A stretch of DNA of 64,000 nt from Haloterrigena sp. H1 (GCF_005938085.1 NZ_SMZK01000001.1:2790001-2854000), one strand, 5' to 3'; positions 43,770 to 52,776 are shown, counted from the stretch's first letter. Made by a program: numbers and translations. Notes: generated from the letters alone by a model not told the origin.

Positions 43770-45413
43770 CTACTCCGCGTCCGACTGATACCGCCCACGC
43801 CCCTCGACATCGTGCAGGCGCTCGAGCACCCGCTGGTCGCCGACCTCACGATATCCCTCGCGGGCCGCCTCGCGGAGCGGCTCGGGGTCGGCGGCGGTGC
43901 CGACGAGGCTCTGATCGAAGACGTGCAGATCCATCGCGTAGTCCTCGACGTGGTCGGTGTGATAGCCGAGGCCGAAATCGATGAGGTAGGTGCGATCGCC
44001 ATCGACACGGACGTTCCGCGTCGTCGGATCGCCGTGGACGAATCCCGCCCGGTGGAGCCGCGCGAGGTGGCGGCCGACGTCACGAACCCGTTCGGGTGAC
44101 AGCGCCGCCTGCAGGTCGCGCTCGCCGACGTACTCGAGTTCGAGTCGCGCCTCGGTCCGATCGACGTCCGACAGCACCGGCGTCGGGACGCCCTCGCGGC
44201 GAGCCAGGCTGGTTAGGCGGGCCTCGAGCGTCGTTCGCTCCGTGCGGAGCCGGTCGTCGAGGGCAGGGTGGCGGTAGGTCTTGGCCTTGCGGCGCTTCGT
44301 CACGCGGCCAGCGTCGGGCGCGATGTCGACCAGCGCTTCGGCCCCGCGGACCTGAGTGTCGTCGGCCGCATCCACGCCACGACCGGCCGCGAGCTCGGGC
44401 TCATCTCTACGCCAAGTAACGGGAACCTGATCGGGCCTGAAATTGGGGTCGACACGCGAGTCCTCGAGCGCCAGCGTATCGTCCGCGGCGTACATTTTCG
44501 CACCCAGTACGGCGATCATCCCTGCGTTGTCACCCAGGAATCGGGGTTCGGGCGCGTGGAAGTCGGCTCCGCGCTGGGCACACATCTCGGCGAGCATCTC
44601 GCGCAGGCGGGCGTTCCGTCCGACGCCACCACCGAGGACGAGTTCGTCGCTGCCGGTCAGCGACAGGGCACGCTCTGCGACTTCGGTCAGCATGCCGAAG
44701 ATGTTCTCCTGTAAGGAGTAACAGACGTCCTCGACCGGGACGCCGTCGTCGTAGCGCTGCTTGGCAGCGCTCATAATGCCCGAAAACGAGAAGTCCATCC
44801 CCTTGACGACGTAGGGCAGATCGACGTACTCGCCGTCTTTGGCCGCTTGCTCGACCTTCGGTCCGCCGGGATGGGACCAGCCGACGTGGCGGGTGAACTT
44901 GTCGATCGAGTTCCCGACACCCGTGTCCATCGTCTCCCCGAGAACGCGATACCGGCCGTTCCGGTAGGCCAGCAGATGTGCGTTCGCCCCGCTGGCGTTG
45001 AGACAGACCGGCGAGTCGAACCCGGAGGTGTGGCGGCCGATCTCGAGGTGGGCGACCATGTGATTGACGCCGACCAGCGGCACCTCGAGAACTTGACTCA
45101 GCGCCCGGGCGGCCGTGCCGACGACGCGCAGACAGGGGCCGAGGCCGGGGCCGCGAGAGAAGGCGATAGCGTCGACCGGCGGTTCTGTAGCCGGGCCGTC
45201 GTAGGTCTCGCGGGCGTGCTCGAGGACGCGGCCGACGACGTCCGGGATGGCGTCGTGCATGTGTTCGGACGCCTCGCGGGGGTGAATGCCGCCGCTCTCG
45301 GGCTGATAGGCGTCGGTTTCGATGACGACGTCGTCGGTCTCGGCGTCGAAAAGCGCCGCGCTGGCAGCCCAGGCAGTGCCTTCGATCCCGAGGATACGGA
45401 TGGTATTAGTCAC
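43770..45413 (-). CDS. Bifunctional Kae1-Bud32 (tRNA t6A synthesis)
   Basis: A 547-residue fusion of the KEOPS core proteins. The N-terminal Kae1 part (1-325) has GIEGTAWAASAALFD and the metal-binding HPREASEHMHDA region, plus VCLNASGANAHLLAYRN and LVLGGGVGRNARLREMLA. The C-terminal Bud32 kinase part has a basic start KRRKAKTYRHPALDDRLRTE, a catalytic loop FVHGDPTTRNVRVDGD and YLIDFGLGYHTDHVEDYAMD. The fusion is typical of haloarchaea and synthesises threonylcarbamoyladenosine in ANN-decoding tRNAs. It lies just downstream of the S24e-S27ae pair, the conserved archaeal arrangement. Confidence 0.97.
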   Translation of the reverse strand: MTNTIRILGIEGTAWAASAALFDAETDDVVIETDAYQPESGGIHPREASEHMHDAIPDVVGRVLEHARETYDGPATEPPVDAIAFSRGPGLGPCLRVVGTAARALSQVLEVPLVGVNHMVAHLEIGRHTSGFDSPVCLNASGANAHLLAYRNGRYRVLGETMDTGVGNSIDKFTRHVGWSHPGGPKVEQAAKDGEYVDLPYVVKGMDFSFSGIMSAAKQRYDDGVPVEDVCYSLQENIFGMLTEVAERALSLTGSDELVLGGGVGRNARLREMLAEMCAQRGADFHAPEPRFLGDNAGMIAVLGAKMYAADDTLALEDSRVDPNFRPDQVPVTWRRDEPELAAGRGVDAADDTQVRGAEALVDIAPDAGRVTKRRKAKTYRHPALDDRLRTERTTLEARLTSLARREGVPTPVLSDVDRTEARLELEYVGERDLQAALSPERVRDVGRHLARLHRAGFVHGDPTTRNVRVDGDRTYLIDFGLGYHTDHVEDYAMDLHVFDQSLVGTAADPEPLREAAREGYREVGDQRVLERLHDVEGRGRYQSDAE

Positions 45414-45482
45414 GGATGAAAAACGGGTCGTACGCGTTGACGTGCCAACTCCGTCCGCGGCACGTCGGCCATCACTCAGGGG

Positions 45483-45617
45483 TTATTCCCACTCGGTGTA
45501 GCCGCACTTCCCGCAGTGTTTGCGGTCGCCGTGGTCGGCGAGGAAAACGTCGCCACAGCGCGGGCAGAGTTCGCCGTTGGTGGTGCCGTCGTCGTTGTAG
45601 AGGTCGTAGCGCGCCAT
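45483..45617 (-). CDS. rps27ae: Ribosomal protein S27ae (eS31)
   Basis: A 44-residue zinc-ribbon protein: [20 protein letters not shown] followed by [20 protein letters not shown] and TEWE. Two CxxC pairs (CPRCG, CGKCG) bind zinc. The stop of rps24e lies one base before its ATG, so the two ribosomal genes are one transcription unit. Confidence 0.95.
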   Translation of the reverse strand: MARYDLYNDDGTTNGELCPRCGDVFLADHGDRKHCGKCGYTEWE

Positions 45618-45618
45618 C

Positions 45619-45933
45619 TTAGGCCTCCTCCGCTTCGGCGTCGGCGTCTTCTTCAGCACCGATCTTGTTGCGCTCGAGCATGTGGTCTTGTTCGACGTCG
45701 CGGGCGTCGTCGGCCGTGTCGTAGACCTTCGCCTGACCGACCGTCTTGCGCATCCCGAACTTGGTGTCGAGCTTGCGGATGACGACCTCGGCGGCGTCCT
45801 TGTTCAGCTTCGCGGCGAGGCTGTCTCGGACCTGCAGGCGCTCGGGGGTGGCGTCCTCGTGGGACAGTTCGAAAGTCACGTCCGTTCGATGCAACATGGG
45901 GTTCTCCTCTTCGGAGATGATGTCGACGTCCAT
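45619..45933 (-). CDS. rps24e: Ribosomal protein S24e (eS24)
   Basis: A 104-residue protein: [59 protein letters not shown] and [20 protein letters not shown], all conserved in archaeal eS24. The acidic alanine-rich tail ([11 protein letters not shown]) is a haloarchaeal adaptation. It is the first gene of the S24e-S27ae-Kae1/Bud32 cluster. Confidence 0.97.
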   Translation of the reverse strand: MDVDIISEEENPMLHRTDVTFELSHEDATPERLQVRDSLAAKLNKDAAEVVIRKLDTKFGMRKTVGQAKVYDTADDARDVEQDHMLERNKIGAEEDADAEAEEA

Positions 45934-46096
45934 GATATCACTCAGTTACTCTACTATCCCCGTGTAGCGCCTAAAAGGATTTCGAACCACCCACCCGTGT
46001 GCCGGCGATCGATCGCGACGTGTTCTGTTCGTTTCTCCCGTCTCGAACGAAAACGCGCTCGGTAGACGGTTTCGCCGCCATGTAACTCCCCGAGTG

Positions 46097-46115
46097 GTGT
46101 ATAAACTTATAAATG
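46097..46115 (+). promoter_or_regulatory. AT-rich promoter element of the PQQ-propeller gene
   Basis: GTGTATAAACTTATAAATG contains two overlapping TATA-like elements (TATAAA and TTATAAAT) 35-50 bases upstream of the chosen start at 46149. An ATG at 46113 overlaps the second element and is unlikely to be used. Confidence 0.5.
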
Positions 46116-46148
46116 TATTTCAATCAAAACGAAGCTAGCTCGAATCAA

Positions 46149-47354
46149 ATGCCCTCCAGACGACAGACGCTCGCCGGTATCGGACTCGCCGCGGCTGGCC
46201 TCATCGGTGGCCACGCCGTGACGGCCGCGCAGTCTACGTCGGCGACGCTCGACTGGCCGATGGCCCGATACGACGCCGCTGGCACCGGCTACAACCCCGA
46301 TGCGTCGGGGCCGAAAGACGATCCGCGAGTCGCGTGGGCCGGAGACCTCGAGCGGACCGGCGGGTTCGAACCCGATCCACCGGTGGTCGTCGACGGAACG
46401 GTCTACGCCGGCAACAGGGAACTGTTCGCACTCGATGCCGCCACGGGTGACGTCCGGTTTTCCTACGCCAACTACGGCGTCTCCCACTCGAGTCCTGCAT
46501 GTGCCGCGACGTCGATTTATCGAACGAAGACGCTGGCGATCAGTTCACCCGGTGGGCTCGTCGGTTTGAATGCCGGCGGCGGGCTAGCGCTGTTCGGCGT
46601 TCATGTTGGCAAACAACGGTGGCGCGGGCCGGGTACCGAGCCGGAGCCGTCCGTTTTCGGCCCCTCGAAGGCACCGCCGCCAGCCTCGGTCGACGAGACA
46701 GTGTACGCTGTGGCACCCACCACAAGCGATATCGTCGCGCTCGAGGCGGACAGCGGCCGTGAGCGATGGCGGCGACGATTTCCCAGGGGCGACATCGGTG
46801 GCACCGCCTTCCGGCCCGCAGTAAGCGGTGACACCGTGTACGCGACCGGCTGGCCCAGTGACGTGGCGGCGTTCGACGCTGAAACCGGCTCCAAGCAGTG
46901 GGCTGAGTCACTCGACGATGCCGATGTCAACCGGCCGCCAACGGCCACTGAAACCGGCGTCGTCGTCCCGACTCGACGTGGCGTAACACTGTACGAGGAC
47001 AGCGGTGACGTTCGTTGGACGCGAAATCTCGACGGGAACGCGACCGAGGGGGCCGCTGCTGTCGCCGAGGGACGCGTGTTCGTCACCGACGGTGACGAGT
47101 CGCTGTACGCGCTCGACCTCGAGACGGGTGCCGACGTGTGGTCAGTCGCGTTTAGTCACGAAGCGACACCGGTCGTCGCCGACGGCGTCGTCTACATCAC
47201 GAGGGGTGCCGAACTCATCGCACTCGATGCAGAGACTGGCGAACGACGCTTTACTCGTGAATCGGAGTGGTACTTCTCCCCGCCCGTGGTTGGAGACGGC
47301 GTGCTCTATATTGTCGACGGCGATCAGGTGCTTGCGCTGGAGGACGAACCATGA
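46149..47354 (+). CDS. Tat-exported PQQ-like beta-propeller protein
   Basis: A 401-residue protein. It starts MPSRRQTLAGIGLAAAGLIG, a Tat signal (SRRQT) with an AxA-type site (AAAQS region). The body repeats the PQQ_2-type blade pattern: VYAGNRELFALDAATGDVRF, VALEADSGRERWRRRF, VAAFDAETGSKQWA, LYALDLETGADVW and LIALDAETGERRF. These propellers act as scaffolds; the quinoprotein active-site residues cannot be judged. The gene overlaps the following membrane protein gene by four bases, so the pair works together at or outside the membrane. Confidence 0.9.
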   Translation: MPSRRQTLAGIGLAAAGLIGGHAVTAAQSTSATLDWPMARYDAAGTGYNPDASGPKDDPRVAWAGDLERTGGFEPDPPVVVDGTVYAGNRELFALDAATGDVRFSYANYGVSHSSPACAATSIYRTKTLAISSPGGLVGLNAGGGLALFGVHVGKQRWRGPGTEPEPSVFGPSKAPPPASVDETVYAVAPTTSDIVALEADSGRERWRRRFPRGDIGGTAFRPAVSGDTVYATGWPSDVAAFDAETGSKQWAESLDDADVNRPPTATETGVVVPTRRGVTLYEDSGDVRWTRNLDGNATEGAAAVAEGRVFVTDGDESLYALDLETGADVWSVAFSHEATPVVADGVVYITRGAELIALDAETGERRFTRESEWYFSPPVVGDGVLYIVDGDQVLALEDEP

Positions 47355-48151
47355 CTGAGGAACCGTTCGATCCAACACCGGGTGGAAGCGATCGCGCCGG
47401 CGCTGGCCATCCGGTCTCACCGTTCTCGCTGGCGCTCGATCGACTCCAGCGCGACCCCGTTCTTTTCGTGCCGTTCGTCGTCGCCGGCGTGTGCCTCTGG
47501 CTCCTCGACTGGATTCGACGCCACGACCCGATCCCGACGATGCCGGTGGAACAAAACGGCGCGTCGATCACCGTCGCGTACACTGGCTACCCGACCGGTG
47601 TGCCGGAGACGGCACGAGCGCTGTCGTCCCTGATCGATCTGAAACTTCCCTATCTCGTCTGGGGAATCACACTCGAGGTCGTCGCCGTCTTCGTTATCGC
47701 GGCCGCTGGCACCGTGACGATCGCTCGCGGGCTATCGGCCGACAGCGGCGGGACGACGCCGCGGCGACTGCTCGCGTACGTCGGCCTCGTCGCGTCGTTC
47801 GACGTAGCGTTTCGCATCCTTACCACGCTCGTCGGAGATGCTGTCGGGCTGATCGCCGGACTCATCTTAATCGTTCCCCTCTTCGTCGTCTTCGTTCGCG
47901 TCTTCGCTGCGCCAGCGTTCATCGTCAGCGGATCAGGACCGGTCACTGCACTCCGGCGGAGTGGACGCGCAACTCGCGGTCGTGGCTGGTCGATTCTCCC
48001 ACTCGTCGTTGCATTTGGGCTCGCGGCGTGGCTTCTCGGACTCGTTCCGTGGGTCGGCACGATCCTGAGTACCGCCCTCGTCGGCTCCGTCCACGCCGTC
48101 ACGGTCGCCGTCGTCCGAGAGACAGCCACCGACGGTCACGGCGGTCGCTGA
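47351..48151 (+). CDS. Integral membrane protein coupled to the PQQ-propeller gene
   Basis: A 266-residue protein starting MTEEPFDPTPGGSDRAGAGH. It has about five or six TM segments: LFVPFVVAGVCLWLLDWI, YLVWGITLEVVAVFVIAAA, LLAYVGLVASFDVAFRIL, GLIAGLILIVPLFVVFVRVF, ILPLVVAFGLAAWLLGLVPW and the last ILSTALVGSVHAVTVAV. The ATGA overlap with the propeller gene shows translational coupling. It resembles the DUF7847-like haloarchaeal membrane proteins by layout only, so no family name is certain. Function unknown. Confidence 0.75.
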   Translation: MTEEPFDPTPGGSDRAGAGHPVSPFSLALDRLQRDPVLFVPFVVAGVCLWLLDWIRRHDPIPTMPVEQNGASITVAYTGYPTGVPETARALSSLIDLKLPYLVWGITLEVVAVFVIAAAGTVTIARGLSADSGGTTPRRLLAYVGLVASFDVAFRILTTLVGDAVGLIAGLILIVPLFVVFVRVFAAPAFIVSGSGPVTALRRSGRATRGRGWSILPLVVAFGLAAWLLGLVPWVGTILSTALVGSVHAVTVAVVRETATDGHGGR

Positions 48152-48155
48152 CGGC

Positions 48156-49235
48156 TCAGGGAAGCGCGACCAGCCCGCGCGGCGTCTCCTCCCTGAGTCC
48201 CTCAGACCAGTCGACGTCACCCTGCGTCCACGAGTCACCGAAATCCCGCGTCAGAAACAGCCCGCGGTTGTTGACCGCGATGACCACGCCCGGCTCGCCC
48301 ATCGTCGCAAGCACCGTGCGGACGACACCCTCGCCGGTCGGGAGACCGCGTCCCTCGAGGCGCTCCCACGAATCCGTCTCACCCGCACGCCGATAGACGA
48401 ACGAGTTCGCCCTGCGCGGGGTGTGTGCCGTCCTCGCACCGCGTGCACTCGAGATCATGACGCGGTCGGGATCGCCGGGGTCGGGGACGACCGACCAGCA
48501 GTACCGGTGTGCGAGCCCGTCCTGTGGATGTCGCCACGAGTCACCGAAGTCGTCGCTCTCGGCGTAGCCGTCGCCGGCCGCGGCGTAGAGCCGTCCCTCG
48601 CGATCGGGATGGGTCACGAGACTATGATTGTCCCGGCGCGAGCCCGGCGGCCGCTCGCGCCACGTCTCGCCGCCGTCGGGCGTGGTGACGAACGCGCCGG
48701 CCTCGATCCCGACGGCGAGCCGGTCGGGATCGAACGGATCGACCGCGAGCGTGCGGACGTGGTGGGTGTGTGGCCGCGGCGGAAACGACCACTCGTCAGC
48801 CGAGGGGAGGGCGGCCAGTCCCTCGAGATGTGTCCAAGAGTCACCGCCGTCACGCGAGCGATAGAGCCGGCTGGGTTCGGTGCCGGCGTAGACGACCGCC
48901 GGATCGTGCGGGCTGACGGTCACGGCCATCACGCGGTCGCCCTCGCTGGCGGTCGGTGTCGCGTCGGTCCGCGTGACCGCTCGTCCACCTGCTGTGCCCT
49001 CGGCCACGAACTGCGTCTCACGGCGGTCGAACGAGTCCCCGCCGTCGACGGAGCGGATCAATCCGTCGCGGGTGCCGACGAAGAGCCGACCGGACGCGCT
49101 CGGATGTGCGCCGACACACTCGAGGACAAGGTCACGTCCCTCGAGTCGCGACGTGGCCGTCCAGCCATCCGGCTCGAGCCCGTCGCTCGTACAGACGAAC
49201 AATCGATCCCGAACGGCCACGAGCACTGTTACCAT
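48156..49235 (-). CDS. BNR-repeat (sialidase/Ycf48-like) propeller protein
   Basis: A 359-residue protein without a signal peptide, so probably cytosolic. It contains a series of BNR Asp-box-like elements: SVDGGDSFDRR, SRDGGDSWTHLEG, TPDGGETWRERPPG, SDDFGDSWRHPQDG and TRDFGDSWTQGD, plus a degenerate TDSWERLEG. A repeated pattern of about 50 residues makes a six- or seven-blade propeller. Such proteins occur in haloarchaea with no known role and resemble Ycf48-like assembly factors. The start MVTVLVAVRDRLFVCTS was preferred over a GC-rich upstream extension. Confidence 0.88.
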   Translation of the reverse strand: MVTVLVAVRDRLFVCTSDGLEPDGWTATSRLEGRDLVLECVGAHPSASGRLFVGTRDGLIRSVDGGDSFDRRETQFVAEGTAGGRAVTRTDATPTASEGDRVMAVTVSPHDPAVVYAGTEPSRLYRSRDGGDSWTHLEGLAALPSADEWSFPPRPHTHHVRTLAVDPFDPDRLAVGIEAGAFVTTPDGGETWRERPPGSRRDNHSLVTHPDREGRLYAAAGDGYAESDDFGDSWRHPQDGLAHRYCWSVVPDPGDPDRVMISSARGARTAHTPRRANSFVYRRAGETDSWERLEGRGLPTGEGVVRTVLATMGEPGVVIAVNNRGLFLTRDFGDSWTQGDVDWSEGLREETPRGLVALP

Positions 49236-49312
49236 ACCTGTCTGGACGGGAGCGGGACGTATGAGTCGTGCCCCGGCTTGGTCGTCACGAGCGAGACGAG
49301 CAGGAACTGCTG

Positions 49313-50191
49313 TTACGTATCGCCGCGCTCTCCCCAAACGGTCAGTACCGGAACCGGCGACGTCCGAACGAGCTGTTCGGTGACGCTACCGAGCAGATAT
49401 CGATCGAATCCCGTGCGGCCGTGCGTGCCGACGACGACGAGGTCGATGTCGTGCTCGTCGACGTACGTCCGAATCGTCTGGGGGATCGACGAGCCGAACT
49501 CGATCGTTTCGGCGGCCGGCTCGACGCCAGTCTCGGTCGCGAACGCCGACGCATCGTCGAGGATCTTGGTCGCGCTCTCCTCGAGCATCGACAGCTGGAT
49601 CTCGTTCCGGACGTCGACACCGAGTGTCGCGGTCGTGACGACCGACAGGAGATGCAACGCTGCCCCCTCGGTGGTCGCGATGTCGGTCCCGATCGCGAGT
49701 GCGTCCTGTGCGCTCTCGCTCCCGTCGGTCGGAACCAGTACGTTCCGGTACGGGTAGTCGATCGTGTCGGTATCCGGTCGAATCGTCAGCATGGGAGTCT
49801 CGGCCTGCCTGATGACCCGCTCGGTCGTACTGCCGAGCAGGAATCGCCGAAGCCCCTGTCGTCCGTGGGTCGGCATGACGACGAGATCGACATCGTGTGA
49901 CGCTGCGTAGTCGACGATCGTACTGTAGGGGACGCCCTTCCGGACCTCGGTGACCGTCTCGATCCCCCGCTGCTGGGCACGATCGTCGGCATCGTCGACG
50001 ATCGTCTCGCCCTCCTGGACGAGCGTATCGACGACCTCGCCTTGCCGGCGGAGCACGCTGTCTTGTGTCGTATCCGCTACATTGAGGATGTGAACCGTCG
50101 AGTCGTGGCTGTCGGCGATCTCGAGGACGTGATCGAACGCGGCTGCCGATCCCTCACTGCCATCAGTGGGAAAGAGGATTTGGGTATACAT
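49313..50191 (-). CDS. Two-domain universal stress protein (292 aa)
   Basis: Two Usp domains in tandem. Domain 1 (1-140) begins MYTQILFPTDGSEGSAAAFD and has MPTHGRQGLRRFLLGSTTERV. Domain 2 (145-292) begins YPYRNVLVPTDGSESAQDAL and has VGTHGRTGFDRYLLGSVTEQ. Both motifs G-x2-G-x9-G-S/T are intact, so both domains should bind ATP. It is similar in layout to the gene at 35679. It lies just downstream of the amphi-Trp gene, on the same strand. Confidence 0.95.
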   Translation of the reverse strand: MYTQILFPTDGSEGSAAAFDHVLEIADSHDSTVHILNVADTTQDSVLRRQGEVVDTLVQEGETIVDDADDRAQQRGIETVTEVRKGVPYSTIVDYAASHDVDLVVMPTHGRQGLRRFLLGSTTERVIRQAETPMLTIRPDTDTIDYPYRNVLVPTDGSESAQDALAIGTDIATTEGAALHLLSVVTTATLGVDVRNEIQLSMLEESATKILDDASAFATETGVEPAAETIEFGSSIPQTIRTYVDEHDIDLVVVGTHGRTGFDRYLLGSVTEQLVRTSPVPVLTVWGERGDT

Positions 50192-50211
50192 CTGTCTCTG
50201 TCAGCCCTGCG

Positions 50212-50490
50212 TCACTCGCGAATATCGAGCGTGCCCTCGTCTGCAGTGTGGGCCTCACGCCACCAGACGAGTTCGAATTCGATACTCTGTTTTGCCTCCG
50301 TGTCGCCCTCGGACCAGTCCGACTCGCCTTCCAGTTTGAACGGGATCGGCTCCGACGGGGTCATCGCGACGGTGGTCTCACCGAGTTCGAGAGTCACGTC
50401 GCCGTCACCGTCGAGTTGCTCGGCCAGCCCGCGGAGAGACGCTGCGACCTCCGACCGAGATTTCTGTGCTTCAGTCTCGAGTTCACCCAT
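50212..50490 (-). CDS. Amphi-Trp domain protein
   Basis: A 92-residue haloarchaeal protein. It starts MGELETEAQKSRSEVAASL and continues with the amphi-Trp pattern LRGLAEQLDGDGDVTLELGE, then TVAMTPSEPIPFKLEG and the tail KQSIEFELVWWREAHTADEG, with alternating charged and aromatic residues ending in WW. The function is unknown. The longer ORF begins 11 codons upstream. It precedes the double Usp gene by about 20 bases and is probably co-transcribed with it. Confidence 0.88.
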   Translation of the reverse strand: MGELETEAQKSRSEVAASLRGLAEQLDGDGDVTLELGETTVAMTPSEPIPFKLEGESDWSEGDTEAKQSIEFELVWWREAHTADEGTLDIRE

Positions 50491-50769
50491 GTGCGTCGGC
50501 ACATCAAGGACTGGGATAAACACGCAGGGGACCTCTCAGCAGGGTAGAATTCCATCTTATTGTTACATTTTCACGTCCCGAAGCTCCCTCGTACCTGAAG
50601 CCGGTGGCGACTCGAGGTGCACTGACTCACGTCACCGCGAGTCGGATCACGACCTGCCTTGCACCCCACCGTGACCAGCGCCACGGGGTACCAAGCGTCG
50701 GTCGTCTCGACCCCCCTGATACTTTCCGTCTGCGGGCCCTTGTGACTAACCCACAATGAGCGGATTTCG

Positions 50770-50958
50770 ATGACCCCCTCTGACGAACGCAAAGAGAAAG
50801 CGCCCGGCGTCTGCAGCACCTGTGGCGAGTTGCTGACGGTCTGGATTACTCCGGACGGAACGATCCACCCCATCAGCCCGCACAACACCTGTTCGTGCGA
50901 TGATCCAGCACTTCGAATCGTCGAGGCAGACGACGTCTTCGAGGAGGACGTTCACTGA
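50770..50958 (+). CDS. Small Cys-rich, probably zinc-binding protein (62 aa)
   Basis: Starts MTPSDERKEKAPGVCSTCGE. It has a CxxC (CSTC) and later a CxC (NTCSCDDP), enough for one zinc-ribbon-like site, and a histidine-containing stretch (TIHPISPHN). An acidic tail follows (EADDVFEEDVH). A five-codon ORF (MSGFR) ends with a TGA overlapping its ATG, a possible coupling leader. I do not recognise the family. Confidence 0.6.
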   Translation: MTPSDERKEKAPGVCSTCGELLTVWITPDGTIHPISPHNTCSCDDPALRIVEADDVFEEDVH

Positions 50959-51242
50959 GAGCGGTCGCTCGAGGAAGGAAAGTCGTGCTCGCGTGCGCTC
51001 CGTCACCGTGACGTGCGAGCGAGTGTTGGTCTAGCGAAAGTTTGTATTCCACTGCTTGGGCAGCCTGTATCCGAAGACAGTCACCGACATCCTCGAGACT
51101 GGACCTGCAGACACAGCGCTGGAGAACGAGGCTCATCTGCTAGACAGAACGACGTGAAGATTGGTCGCGCTGCTGCGGCCGTCGCCAGTGAAGACGGCCG
51201 CGAATTCGCGGCCGACTGCGTATTGACTGCTATCCGACAGTA
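50959..51242. other. Intergenic region with one weak ORF
   Basis: Nothing convincing on the minus strand. On the plus strand an ORF (51013-51252) ends with VKIGRAAAAVASEDGREFAA and DCVLTAIRQYQE, which looks protein-like although its first half does not. It could be the 3' relic of a decayed gene. Confidence 0.3.
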
Positions 51243-51710
51243 TCAGGAGTGACGCACCGTCTCCGCACCGCATTCCTCACAGATGGCAACGAGGGCGTCG
51301 CGGTCATTGGTCGGTTCGATACGGACCGGCTGGCGCTTGCCACAGTCGGGACACGTCCGGAGAATATCCGTCTCGCCGGTGTCGGCAGGTGCACCGAGTG
51401 CGAGCGCCACGACCCGTTCGTCAGTCTCGTTGCGGCCGAGTTGCCATTCGCCGGGCGCAAAGCGGATCGCTTCCTCCGCGCTGACGGTCACGTCACCCTC
51501 TTCCGTCTCGAACGTCGCCGTCCCCTCGAGCACGTAGAAGAGTTCTTCCTGGTCAGCGTGGCGATGATAGCCGAATCCGAAGCTCTCGCCGGGCTCGAGG
51601 ATGTAGTGATTTACTGCGAGCTGTTCGGCCTCGAGTGCGTGCGAGAGAGAACGTTTACTCCGTGCTGGACTCATCCATCGGTCGACCTCGCTGAGGCTGA
51701 CCCGCTCCAT
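51243..51710 (-). CDS. Cupin-domain protein with C-terminal zinc ribbon
   Basis: A 155-residue protein starting MERVSLSEVDRWMSPARSKR. The cupin 2 domain has motif 1 GYHRHADQEELFYVLEG (H-x-H-x4-E, metal-binding) and motif 2 VSAEEAIRFAPGEWQLGRN; the usual His of motif 2 is replaced by Glu-Trp. The C-terminus carries a second metal-like module, CPDCGKRQ and CEECGAET, a two-CxxC zinc ribbon. It is likely cytosolic. The substrate is unknown. The combination is unusual but occurs in other haloarchaea. Confidence 0.88.
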   Translation of the reverse strand: MERVSLSEVDRWMSPARSKRSLSHALEAEQLAVNHYILEPGESFGFGYHRHADQEELFYVLEGTATFETEEGDVTVSAEEAIRFAPGEWQLGRNETDERVVALALGAPADTGETDILRTCPDCGKRQPVRIEPTNDRDALVAICEECGAETVRHS

Positions 51711-51829
51711 AGGGTGTGGTCGTTCGGCAGGAATAAATAGACTGTTGGCCGGAAACCCCTGGATTCTCGGACAAAACCCACCGCAAACACTGGTCAATCG
51801 GGACGACCAGCGAGAAACACGCGGATTTG

Positions 51830-51857
51830 TGTCCGAGAATGAGGTAGTTCTCGGACA
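51830..51857. repeat. Perfect palindrome TGTCCGAGAA-8-TTCTCGGACA
   Basis: Two 10-base arms, exact reverse complements, separated by eight bases (TGAGGTAG). A third copy of one arm (TTCTCGGACA) lies 66-84 bases upstream at 51764-51773. It is about 110 bases before the AT-rich gene and its spacing resembles an operator dimer site. The region here also changes sharply in base composition. Confidence 0.7.
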
Positions 51858-51966
51858 GGCCAGATGGTTCTCCTCTATCCAATATCGCATAGTTCAAACC
51901 CAGATACAGCGCTGGCAATGTTCCTATAATTTAGATTTATGTTAGTGGAATTGTCTTGATCTATCA

Positions 51967-52758
51967 ATGGGTGCTTTGAAGCTGCTTACTGCCATGTTTT
52001 CTCTGAGCCTCTTTTACATATTAGTCTGGGTTCTATTTCTGCCGACAAGGATACTGCTCTTTTTTGGATCGATATTTAGACCACACTCTGTTATGAGAAC
52101 ATCTCTGTTCTTTTCAGATGAGAAAGTCCAAGATATCCGTGACGATCTAGCAAATTCATTCTCTATAGGGGTAGACAAGATCTTAGAGGAAAACTATCCT
52201 GAGTATCCGTCTATGAGTCGCCATCTTATTCGGCAAGAAGGTCTGAAGGCTGTAGAAAAAACTGAAAGGCGACTCAATGAAGGCGAGTTCCTCGTCTCAC
52301 TATTATTCGCTATTCTTGGTTTAACCACCTCTGCAGTCAGTATATCCCCTAGTATCCAAAGTCAACTTTTCTCACTATTTGGAAAGCAGTCACCAAAAGT
52401 TATAACAGCCCTATCTATTTCAACAGCGTTCCTAGCTCTTCTAATACTTGTTTTAGTGCATTTACGAACAACAGTTGTAGATAGTCTCACATACGGTGTA
52501 GGGGATTTCACACCTGGGTCGTCTAGCGACTTAATAACGAAAATGCACTGGAATGCGATATTTTCAGGAAGACCATCAAAATTCCTTCAAATATATTATG
52601 TTATGCTAGCTACCAGCATTATTGGAGAAAGCGTCTATGAAAACACTTTGGAAGTGTTTCAATCGGGCATGGACCCAAATGTATCAAAGAAAGAGGCATT
52701 AGAAGAACATCTACCAGAGATATTCGATTCTATTACCAACGAAATAGAAAATGGCTAA
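51967..52758 (+). CDS. AT-rich membrane protein, probably horizontally acquired (263 aa)
   Basis: Starts MGALKLLTAMFSLSLFYILV. Three or four TM segments: SLFYILVWVLFLPTRILLFF, VSLLFAILGLTTSAVSIS, VITALSISTAFLALLILVLV and a weaker IYYVMLATSIIGESV, with a long soluble N-terminal loop. Codon use is strongly AT-rich (TTA, AGA, ATA, TCT) and unlike every other gene in the window. No family recognised. This, its position next to tRNA-Ala, and the preceding palindrome point to acquisition by an integrative element. Confidence 0.8.
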   Translation: MGALKLLTAMFSLSLFYILVWVLFLPTRILLFFGSIFRPHSVMRTSLFFSDEKVQDIRDDLANSFSIGVDKILEENYPEYPSMSRHLIRQEGLKAVEKTERRLNEGEFLVSLLFAILGLTTSAVSISPSIQSQLFSLFGKQSPKVITALSISTAFLALLILVLVHLRTTVVDSLTYGVGDFTPGSSSDLITKMHWNAIFSGRPSKFLQIYYVMLATSIIGESVYENTLEVFQSGMDPNVSKKEALEEHLPEIFDSITNEIENG

Positions 52759-52776
52759 GTGGCTGTTTAGAATTGG

